A stretch of DNA of 5,042 nt, taken from the NCBI GenBank assembly GCA_018376005.1, contig JAHACE010000091.1:1-5042 (forward strand), written 5' to 3'. This document shows positions 1 through 4,892 of this stretch, one piece after another. Position numbers and translations under genes: made by a program. Each line of letters starts with the position of its first letter. Position 1 is the first letter of the stretch. The notes under the pieces were generated by a model. The model did not search any database. It was not told the DNA's origin and saw nothing but the letters and a program-made list of their open reading frames with translations. The stretch is from Atopobium sp. (GTDB taxonomy: Bacteria > Actinomycetota > Coriobacteriia > Coriobacteriales > Atopobiaceae).

Positions 1-22
1 TCAAAGTCTTTGTCCAAGATTG

Positions 23-40
23 AAATAAAAAAATTTATTT
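23..40. repeat. AT-only perfect inverted repeat
   Basis: AAATAAA (23-29), four A residues, then TTTATTT (34-40) form a perfect 7-bp inverted repeat. It lies just upstream of, and overlaps, the best -35 candidate of the adhesin gene. An A/T tract here could act as an UP-like element or a regulator site, or as an A-rich arm of a terminator for a gene left of the window. The sequence alone cannot separate these, and AT-rich sequence makes such repeats likely by chance. Confidence 0.3.
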
Positions 41-66
41 GAACACGATATTTCTTTAAATATTTT
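39..66 (+). promoter_or_regulatory. Possible sigma-70-type promoter for the adhesin gene
   Basis: TTGAAC (39-44) resembles the TTGACA -35 box, and TATTTT (61-66) follows after a 16-nt spacer as a moderate -10 box. A start near 73 would give a leader of about 70 nt that contains the 91-110 stem-loop. The leader is AT-rich, so other -10 choices exist (for example TTAAAT at 56-61). This is a candidate only. Confidence 0.3.
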
Positions 67-90
67 GTCAAAAACCATTAGTATGTTTAG

Positions 91-110
91 TGGAGCTTTG
101 TATAGCTCCA
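91..110 (+). promoter_or_regulatory. 5' leader stem-loop
   Basis: TGGAGCT (91-97) pairs perfectly with AGCTCCA (104-110) around a 6-nt loop. It ends 14 nt before the AGGAAAG Shine-Dalgarno candidate and is not followed by a T-run, so it is not a typical intrinsic terminator. If the transcript starts upstream, it would form a hairpin in the 5' leader that could affect mRNA stability or translation. It also lies inside the 26-codon extension that would be translated if TTG 65 were the start, which argues mildly for the later ATG. Confidence 0.4.
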
Positions 111-124
111 GGGGTACGTTCGAT

Positions 125-137
125 AGGAAAGATGGGG
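125..137 (+). promoter_or_regulatory. Ribosome binding site that decides the ATG 143 start
   Basis: AGGAAAG (125-131) and GGGG (134-137) lie 11 and 5 nt before ATG 143. Either is a plausible if imperfect Shine-Dalgarno. TTG 65, the furthest upstream in-frame start, has no purine-rich sequence before it, because the preceding bases are AT-rich. Translation from 143 puts a textbook signal peptide at the N terminus. Confidence 0.55.
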
Positions 138-142
138 TTGAT

Positions 143-238
143 ATGAGCAACTTTAAGAAGTCGTTTGCAACTATGTTTGCAGCAATAATGATGCTCACTG
201 GTATCATTATTTTAGGTACAAGCACTGTTGCAAAGGCA
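143..238 (+). other. Sec signal peptide region
   Basis: Residues 1-32 from ATG 143 show the three expected parts: a short basic n-region (MSNFKK), a hydrophobic core containing FAAIMMLTGIIILG, and an AxA cleavage motif (A30-K31-A32), followed by VTYP as the probable mature N terminus. This matches export by the Sec pathway and suits a wall-anchored protein. There is no YSIRK-type motif. Confidence 0.85.
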
Positions 239-3200
239 GTGACCTATCCGTTGTCGCAGAACATTGATTTTGGCGCTGACGGAGAACTTACTGTTAACCT
301 TAAGCCCACTTCACCCACAACCGTTAAGGACAATGCAAACATCTCTACAGGTATCGAGATTGACGCAACTGGCCTTCATAAGCCAATCGACGGTCTTTAC
401 CTGGAGATTGAGGTAAACACCAAGCAGTCCTCTGAAAACGTCAATAACACCAACAACATTACTCCTAACACCTACCTTGATAACTTTGCTACCCCAGCAG
501 CAGCTACTCAGCCTATTATCAAGCGCGAGGAGACCATCGTTACCCCTGATGGCAGGACCATTAAGCGCCTGTACCTCAACACTATCGATACCACCGTTAA
601 GCTGGAGCTCCCTTACGTTATGAGCTTCAGAGATATGGTTACCCCAGCAGATTTCCAGCTCAAGCCAGTTGTTCGTGTGTACAATGCAGACGGCACAGAG
701 CTTGCTAACATGCCTGATCAGACATACTCCATCACCTACGACAAGCCTTGGCTTATGAAGCAGGTTGCAGGTGAAGAAACCAACGATCAGCTCCTGTATG
801 GTGGTATTAACGCCCCAGGTGATTCGTCCGCGCTTTCCAACGATAAAACTTCAGACGTCATCTTTAATTTTAGGCTTTACCAGTATCATCGTGCTTATCG
901 CTCCATCATCATTACTGATACCCTTCCTACATACGTAAACGCAGCAGGTCAGACCGTTACCGCTCACTTTGACCCAGCTAAGAACCCTAACTGGACGCTC
1001 AGCCCAGATGGACGTACCGTAACCCTCAAATTTGATATTCCTGCAGGAACCACCATTCTTAACGACTACATCAGAGATAACCTTCCTGCATATTCCCAGC
1101 TCAAGCTTTCCTTCCCGGGCGCTCGCTACCTCAACGGCACTAATCGCGTAATCTTCAACAACACTGCAACGGTTCAGGGCATACCTTACAACCCAAGTGC
1201 AGCAGAAGAGACTGTTGGCCAAGTCCCAGGCAACGAGCACAACTTTGATGACGACTCTAAGCAGTTCCGCCTTGCTGGTAATGATTTCAGCGGTAACGGC
1301 ATGCTTAGCAAGCGCGGTCCCGTTACCATCCAGTACGACAAGAACGGTCTTGCTGTTAAGAAGCTTGATTACACTATCAAGTTGGTCAACAAGCTGGACA
1401 CCCCACTCACCGACATCGAGTTCATCGAGGATGTTGCCAACACCGACAACCGCCTCTTCATGACTGCGCTGACCGGCAATCTTGTTGCAGTTGGCCAGCG
1501 AGTTGGACTCTCCATGGACCAGATTGAGGTCCGTGGCTACAAGGCAGACGGCAGCTACGACATCATTCCTACCAGGAAGAACGGTGCAAACTGGCTTTAC
1601 CGTGCTGACATGAACTCGGCAAGCCAGCAGCAGCTGCAGTCCTATCTGGACCAGATCAACCAGGGTACGCTTGATCCATCCAATGCTTCCGCTGTGTCTC
1701 CTCAGTACAGGAAGATTGGTATTTACTTTAAGAACGTAACTCTGCAGCCAACCAGCAACATTGATTTCAACATCCAGATGATGTTCATGAATCCATTTGG
1801 CGAGGTTTACAGTGACAGACCTATTACCAACATCATCAAGGTCAATGCCAACAAAGTTAATACCGACGGTACCAAGACCCCAATGAACTTCTCCGCAAAT
1901 TGGGATACTCGCTTTACTCCATTTAGCGAGAAGGTCTGGCTGTCCAAGTCCTCTTGGTACCAGCGCGTTGGTATGCCAAACGAGCGCTTCAGTGCTCGCT
2001 TTGGCTTTGCACTGTCAGAGCTTTCACCTGCTCGTTATTTGAAGAATCCAACCTTCGTTGATCTTCTCCCTGCAGGCGTTTCTTATGACGCGAACACCTC
2101 GGTTTCACCAATTGCTGACTCGCTGCAGCCTGAGAAGGTTGAGTACATCAGGAACTACAACGAGACCGGTCGCAATGCAATCAAGATTACCCTTCCATCT
2201 GGATACGTGTATCAGTATGGAACCATGGGTTATGAGATTAGGAACCTGGTAATCAACGACGACATCATTCCTTCTAAGGCCGAGAATGACGTTCTGAACA
2301 ACAATAATGACGTCTACTTCTACGCCACAAACTGGACTCACGGCACACCAGATGACTTCTCTGGTATGTATAACGCCAGTAACTTTGTTCGGGATAATCT
2401 TGACATCAACATGAATGGCGTCACTGACGAGACTATTTTGAAGGCAACTGCAAAGGTTCTTGGCAATAACGTTGAGAGTATCCAGTCCGACAAGCACATC
2501 CGCAGCCTTGAGCCAAACATTGCTGGCGGCGGCGCATTCTACGGTAGGGCATTTACCTCGGCTACAATCATGACTGACTTTGCTGGCGTCACTGATACCA
2601 GCGGACTCTTCCAGTATCGTCTGAGCATTCGTAACTACTACAACACGCCAATGAATAAGATTCTTATGTATGACGTGTTGCCATATGTGGGCGATGGTAG
2701 AAACTCTGCTTTCAGCAATACACTTCAAGGTCCTATTGACCTGAAGATTGGTTCAACTGACGTCAGCTCTCAATATGATATTTACTATCGTACCGATGAA
2801 CACCCTGCTCAGAACGATATCAACGAGATTAACAGCCCAGAGTGGACTAAGACTCCAGCTGACTACACTAAGGTAACGGCAATCAAGATCGTTGGTAAGG
2901 ATGGCACTATCCTGCCTCCATACACTGTTCTGTCTGCGGTCCTGACCATGAAGGCTCCTCTGTATGATCCAAACCTCTCCGAGGCTTTTGCATACAATGA
3001 CATGAGCGTTATCTACAACAACGAAGCTGCTATGCGTCGTACCGAGAAGGTCGCAAACCAGCTTGTTGACATCATGGACGTCAAGGTAGAGAAGAAGTGG
3101 CTTGATGCTGATGGCAATGCAATTGCTCAGCCAGACGCTACCTCAATTACCGTAAAGCTTCTTGCTGACGGTGTTGATACTGGTAAGACGCTTGATCTGA

Positions 3201-3427
3201 CGGCTGCTAATAACTGGACTGCTTCGTTTACGCACCTTCGTAAGTACACCGTTGAGACTGACAACGACGGTACCGTCACAAAGACTCCTATCGTCTACAC
3301 TCTTAGAAGGTCTCCGTCTCTGGTAAGAAGCTTTGGGACGACTCTAACGACAACGACGGTAAGCGTCCAGCTTCCATTGTTGTCAGGCTTCTCGCAGATG
3401 GCGTTGAGGTTCAGCACAAGACAGTAA
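143..3427 (+). CDS. Signal peptide, DUF11-like modules and first CnaB repeat (N-terminal part of broken adhesin)
   Basis: This is the part translated as the sequence reads, 1,094 residues from ATG 143. Residues 1-32 are a signal peptide: N-terminal KK, a hydrophobic stretch around 8-25, and a likely cut after AKA at 32. Residues 33 to about 237 are a beta-type region with no family I recognise. Residues about 238-960 hold four modules with a recurring D-x-L-P-like strand end. Residues 979-1054 are CnaB repeat 1, with KKW near its start and LLADGV and NNW in the middle, truncated after YTL. The last 40 residues (from nt 3305) are Ser/Thr/Leu-rich out-of-frame sequence, unlike any CnaB strand. 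The product would be exported, but without LPxTG it would be released and not attached to the wall. A TTG start at 65 would add 26 residues before the signal peptide and is disfavoured. Confidence 0.85.
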   Translation: MSNFKKSFATMFAAIMMLTGIIILGTSTVAKAVTYPLSQNIDFGADGELTVNLKPTSPTTVKDNANISTGIEIDATGLHKPIDGLYLEIEVNTKQSSENVNNTNNITPNTYLDNFATPAAATQPIIKREETIVTPDGRTIKRLYLNTIDTTVKLELPYVMSFRDMVTPADFQLKPVVRVYNADGTELANMPDQTYSITYDKPWLMKQVAGEETNDQLLYGGINAPGDSSALSNDKTSDVIFNFRLYQYHRAYRSIIITDTLPTYVNAAGQTVTAHFDPAKNPNWTLSPDGRTVTLKFDIPAGTTILNDYIRDNLPAYSQLKLSFPGARYLNGTNRVIFNNTATVQGIPYNPSAAEETVGQVPGNEHNFDDDSKQFRLAGNDFSGNGMLSKRGPVTIQYDKNGLAVKKLDYTIKLVNKLDTPLTDIEFIEDVANTDNRLFMTALTGNLVAVGQRVGLSMDQIEVRGYKADGSYDIIPTRKNGANWLYRADMNSASQQQLQSYLDQINQGTLDPSNASAVSPQYRKIGIYFKNVTLQPTSNIDFNIQMMFMNPFGEVYSDRPITNIIKVNANKVNTDGTKTPMNFSANWDTRFTPFSEKVWLSKSSWYQRVGMPNERFSARFGFALSELSPARYLKNPTFVDLLPAGVSYDANTSVSPIADSLQPEKVEYIRNYNETGRNAIKITLPSGYVYQYGTMGYEIRNLVINDDIIPSKAENDVLNNNNDVYFYATNWTHGTPDDFSGMYNASNFVRDNLDINMNGVTDETILKATAKVLGNNVESIQSDKHIRSLEPNIAGGGAFYGRAFTSATIMTDFAGVTDTSGLFQYRLSIRNYYNTPMNKILMYDVLPYVGDGRNSAFSNTLQGPIDLKIGSTDVSSQYDIYYRTDEHPAQNDINEINSPEWTKTPADYTKVTAIKIVGKDGTILPPYTVLSAVLTMKAPLYDPNLSEAFAYNDMSVIYNNEAAMRRTEKVANQLVDIMDVKVEKKWLDADGNAIAQPDATSITVKLLADGVDTGKTLDLTAANNWTASFTHLRKYTVETDNDGTVTKTPIVYTLRRSPSLVRSFGTTLTTTTVSVQLPLLSGFSQMALRFSTRQ
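854..3028 (+). repeat. Four divergent DUF11-like beta modules
   Basis: The middle of the protein repeats one layout four times: a hydrophobic first strand, then a strand ending in an acidic-aliphatic-Pro motif, then a closing strand rich in Asn. Module A starts at residue 238 (DVIFNFRLYQY), has ITDTLP with D at 259, and closes with VIFNNTA near 336-342. Module B starts at 408 (LDYTIKLVNKLDTPLTDIEF), has EDV at 429, and closes at TNIIKVNAN (562-570). Module C starts near 614 (ERFSARFGFAL), has VDLLP with D at 640, and closes near 715-731. Module D starts at 821 (GLFQYRLSIRNYYNTPMNKI), has YDVLP with D at 844, and closes with VIYNNEA (956-962). The pattern resembles DUF11 or isopeptide-forming fimbrial backbone domains. 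Such modules usually form stalks, and the assignment rests on motif reading only. Confidence 0.5.
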
Positions 3428-4380
3428 CTGCTGCGGATAACTGGGAGTACACCTTCTCTGATCTGCCTAAGTTCAATGGCAATGCAGAGATTACTTACAC
3501 CGTTTCTGAGGATGCTGTACCTGACTACACCACAAGCATCAACGGCTTTGAGATTACAAACCAGCATGCTCCTGAGGCTTTGAGTATCCCAGTTAAGAAG
3601 GTCTGGGTTGACGACAATAATGCTCAGGGCCTGCGTCCTACTAGTGTTCACGTCAGGCTTTATGCAGACGGCACCCAGGTGGGCGAGTTTGATCTGAACG
3701 CAGGTAACAACTGGTCTCACATCTTCAACGGCCTGCCACGTTACACTGCTGGTCACGAGATTGAGTACACCGTCAAGGAAGACCCAATTGCTCACTACAC
3801 ATCTTCCTATTCCGGCTCTTCAGCTACTGAGCTTACAGTTACCAACACCATTGAAGGTAAGGTTTCTGTTCCAGTAACAAAGAAGTGGATTGGTGCACCT
3901 GCTGATAGCGTAACTATTCACCTGCTCGCTGACGGCGTTGAGGTTCAGAGCGCAAATCTGACCGCTGCAGACAACTGGCAGCACACGTTCAGTAACCTTA
4001 ACCAGTACAACAATGGTGCGCTGATCAACTACACCATTACTGAGGATGCAGTTGACGGCTACACCACCCAGATTACTGGTGACGCTACTAACTATGTGGT
4101 AACTAACACTAACATGAAGACTCGCGACATTCCGGTCACCAAGGTTTGGGAGAACCAAGAAGGCGATTCTGCTGAGATTGTCCTGTATCGTGACGGCGTC
4201 GAGGTTGATAGGGTAACTATCACCAAGGCTGACGACTGGAAGCACACTTTCAGCAACCTAGAGTTCTACGACAAGACTGATGGTCACGAGTATGCTTACA
4301 CCATCTCTGAGACACCTATTTCTGGTTACACAACTCAGATTACTGGTAATCAGGATGACGGTTTCACAGTGACCAACACT
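3077..4380 (+). repeat. Five tandem CnaB repeats interrupted by a frame break
   Basis: Repeat starts: R1 3077 (DVKVEKKW), R2 3307 (KVSVSGKKLW), R3 3583 (SIPVKKVW), R4 3862 (VSVPVTKKW), R5 4126 (DIPVTKVW). Each has the KKW/KVW first strand, an L-x-ADGV or RDGV strand, a D/N-N/D-W turn, and in R2-R5 a YT-x-x-E strand (YTVSED, YTVKED, YTITED, YTISET) and a final TN strand (EITNQ, TVTNT, VVTNT, TVTNT). Lys in the first strand, Glu after YT and Asn in TN are the known CnaB intramolecular isopeptide triad, and all three are present in R2-R5. R1 lacks Glu and Asn because it ends at YTL. R2 and R3 have a long DDxND..DGxRP-type loop, while R4 and R5 have a short one. These domains make rigid, protease-resistant stalks. 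Confidence 0.9.
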
Positions 4381-4539
4381 GCTCCTGTTGTTCCTCCAAC
4401 CACGCCTCCTACCACCCCAGAGCCTAAGAAGCCAAGCCTTCCTTACACAGGCGACGCTTCGGGTATTGCTTCAATCGTTGGAGCTACAGCTCTGTCCCTG
4501 AGTGGTCTTGGCATCGCTCTTAGAAGGAAGAACAGCTAA
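3307..4539 (+). CDS. CnaB repeats 2-5 and LPxTG anchor (C-terminal part of broken adhesin)
   Basis: This open stretch of 410 codons continues the adhesin in another frame. It begins right after TAG 3304-3306 with repeat 2 (KVSVSGKKLWDDSNDNDGKRP, split here only by the break upstream), followed by R3, R4 and R5, a Pro/Thr spacer (about 4384-4437) with PPTTPPTTPEP, then LPYTG, a hydrophobic segment and RRKNS. There is no signal peptide, no ATG before 4114 (inside R4) and no ribosome binding site. A TTG at 3580 is the formal first alternative start, but it lies inside a Leu codon between R2 and R3 and has no Shine-Dalgarno. I therefore read this as the severed C-terminal half of the gene and not an independent protein. 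Confidence 0.8.
   Translation, partial: KVSVSGKKLWDDSNDNDGKRPASIVVRLLADGVEVQHKTVTAADNWEYTFSDLPKFNGNAEITYTVSEDAVPDYTTSINGFEITNQHAPEALSIPVKKVWVDDNNAQGLRPTSVHVRLYADGTQVGEFDLNAGNNWSHIFNGLPRYTAGHEIEYTVKEDPIAHYTSSYSGSSATELTVTNTIEGKVSVPVTKKWIGAPADSVTIHLLADGVEVQSANLTAADNWQHTFSNLNQYNNGALINYTITEDAVDGYTTQITGDATNYVVTNTNMKTRDIPVTKVWENQEGDSAEIVLYRDGVEVDRVTITKADDWKHTFSNLEFYDKTDGHEYAYTISETPISGYTTQITGNQDDGFTVTNTAPVVPPTTPPTTPEPKKPSLPYTGDASGIASIVGATALSLSGLGIALRRKNS
4438..4536 (+). other. LPYTG cell-wall sorting signal
   Basis: LPYTG (4438-4452) is followed by a hydrophobic stretch (GIASIVGATALSLSGLGIAL) and the basic tail RRKNS just before the stop. This is the classical three-part substrate of class A/D-type sortases, which cut between Thr and Gly and link the protein to peptidoglycan. 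It is preceded by a Pro/Thr-rich wall-spanning spacer. In the sequence as given, this anchor is out of frame with the signal peptide. Confidence 0.92.
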
Positions 4540-4570
4540 TAGCTGGGCTTTCTTGGCCCGCCGATAGCTA
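4540..4570 (+). repeat. Weak inverted repeat after the stop codon
   Basis: TAGCT (4540-4544) pairs with AGCTA (4566-4570), and inside it GGGC (4545-4548) pairs with GCCC (4556-4559). It directly follows the stop and precedes the strong terminator, without a T-run of its own. It may add to 3' end structure or be incidental. Confidence 0.3.
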
Positions 4571-4573
4571 ATT

Positions 4574-4609
4574 AAAAACAGGCTCCTGGTAAACCAGGAG
4601 CCTGTTTTT
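4574..4609 (+). terminator. Strong intrinsic terminator after the adhesin gene
   Basis: AAAAACAGGCTCCTGGT (4574-4590) is exactly complementary to 4593-4609, which ends in TTTTT. Opening the last T-A pair gives a 16-bp stem with a TAAA loop, with GC-rich inner pairs and U residues at the 3' end. It begins 35 nt after the stop. Because the left arm starts with AAAAA, the same hairpin has a T-run on the opposite strand and could also stop transcription coming from the right. Confidence 0.93.
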
Positions 4610-4627
4610 GTGTAGCTCAGCAAGACC

Positions 4628-4665
4628 GTTAGAGCCGTCAAAGCCGCCAGTCTGTCAAAGCCACC
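4628..4665 (+). repeat. GTCAAAGCC short direct repeats
   Basis: GTCAAAGCCGCC (4637-4648) recurs as GTCAAAGCCACC (4654-4665), 11 of 12 bases alike at a 17-nt spacing. A degenerate third form, GTTAGAGCC, lies at 4628-4636. Function unknown. The spacing is not a whole number of helical turns. Confidence 0.5.
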
Positions 4666-4668
4666 GTA

Positions 4669-4822
4669 TGTGCGGCGCAGAATTATCCCGTCGTATGTCT
4701 ATCCTGGTGTTTTGTAGAGTTCCCACTTCCGCTTTAGCGCCAAGTGGTAAAAAATGCGTTTAGTTGGGGGTTACATTTTTCTTTCATCCGCCGAAAACTT
4801 AGTGTGCAGCAAAGAATTATCC
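4669..4822 (+). repeat. 20-bp imperfect direct repeat pair
   Basis: TGTGCGGCGCAGAATTATCC (4669-4688) and TGTGCAGCAAAGAATTATCC (4803-4822) agree at 17 of 20 positions, with the last 10 identical. The copies are 134 nt apart. The second ends 10 nt before the TATAAT box and so covers the -35 position, where no good -35 hexamer is found. An activator or repressor site is possible. Confidence 0.55.
4723..4747. repeat. Imperfect palindrome in the intergenic region
   Basis: Outer arms CCACTT (4723-4728) and AAGTGG (4742-4747) enclose inner arms CGCT (4730-4733) and AGCG (4736-4739). Only one base on the left and two on the right are unpaired. No T-run follows on either strand, so it is not an obvious terminator. 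It could be a dimeric regulator site or an RNA hairpin. Confidence 0.5.
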
Positions 4823-4832
4823 AGCAACACGA

Positions 4833-4838
4833 TATAAT
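4833..4838 (+). promoter_or_regulatory. -10 box of the downstream gene promoter
   Basis: A perfect TATAAT stands 54 nt before ATG 4893. At the usual 17-nt spacing the -35 position (4810-4815) reads CAAAGA, a poor match to TTGACA, so the promoter may need an activator. It gives the next gene its own transcription start behind the terminator, with a leader of about 45-50 nt. Confidence 0.55.
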
Positions 4839-4876
4839 TTTAGGTAGTTCCTAGTTATTTCTTGTACTGCAAAACG

Positions 4877-4882
4877 TGGAGG
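4877..4882 (+). promoter_or_regulatory. Shine-Dalgarno of the downstream gene
   Basis: TGGAGG (4877-4882) lies 10 nt before ATG 4893, with a second weaker AAAAGG at 4884-4889. This is the best ribosome binding site in the window and fixes the start of the last gene. Confidence 0.75.
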
Positions 4883-4892
4883 TAAAAGGCCT

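Larger units (their letters stand above)
143..4539 (+). pseudogene. Frameshifted LPxTG-anchored CnaB-repeat surface adhesin (whole gene)
   Basis: Two open frames together encode one sortase-anchored surface protein of about 1,460 residues as it stands, or about 1,490 before the inferred deletion. In order it has a signal peptide, an N-terminal region, four DUF11-like modules, five CnaB repeats, a Pro/Thr spacer, LPYTG, a hydrophobic helix and RRKNS. Frame changes at 3305-3306: codons to 3304 are in one frame, and the next CnaB repeat (KVSVSGKKLW, from 3307) is in another, directly behind an in-frame TAG at 3304-3306. The left part lacks a wall anchor and the right part lacks a start and signal peptide, so neither is a complete adhesin. 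The frame behind the break has no stop for 410 codons, and all repeat motifs are conserved, so the lesion is recent, reversible or a sequencing/assembly error. Family knowledge: CnaB-rich LPxTG proteins are adhesins or pilins. The actual ligand cannot be told. Confidence 0.8.
4610..4892 (+). other. Intergenic region without a supported gene
   Basis: No convincing coding sequence is seen between the terminator and the next start. The region holds GTCAAAGCC-type short repeats (4628-4665), two copies of a 20-bp imperfect direct repeat (4669-4688 and 4803-4822), a palindrome (4723-4747), a perfect TATAAT (4833-4838) and a Shine-Dalgarno (4877-4882). A 27-codon ATG frame at 4754-4837 lacks a good ribosome binding site. 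The region most likely serves as the control region of the gene at 4893. Confidence 0.6.

Noticed and set aside
65..142. TTG 65 as the start of the adhesin
   Set aside because: No Shine-Dalgarno precedes it, it would put 26 polar residues before a textbook signal peptide, and it would translate through the leader stem-loop. ATG 143 fits better.
1..225. 74-codon open frame on the - strand reaching the window edge
   Set aside because: It lies antisense to the leader and signal peptide, and its hydrophobic look mirrors AT-rich sequence. No ribosome binding site is seen.
2105..2728. 207-codon - strand frame antisense to the adhesin, and similar ones at 851-1240, 3295-3795 and 3820-4245
   Set aside because: They mirror the codon bias of the + strand gene, show no known motif and have no convincing ribosome binding site.
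3302..3312. Programmed -1 frameshifting at CTT AGA AGG
   Set aside because: A -1 shift after AGA would join YTLR to KVSV, but there is no classical slippery heptamer, and the joined repeat 1 would still lack its last strands and isopeptide residues. A deletion explains the data better.
3580..4539. Independent gene starting at TTG 3580
   Set aside because: The TTG is a Leu codon between CnaB repeats 2 and 3, has no ribosome binding site, and the frame is open and clearly CnaB-coding back to 3307.
4611..4636. tRNA-like D-arm, TAGCTCAG (4613-4620) with TAGAGC (4630-4635)
   Set aside because: No acceptor stem, anticodon arm or GGTTCRA T-loop follows, and the would-be acceptor overlaps the terminator. 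Coincidental resemblance.
4754..4837. 27-codon small frame starting MRLVGGYIFL
   Set aside because: Only a weak purine stretch precedes it and its stop lies inside the TATAAT box. Too short and unsupported to call.
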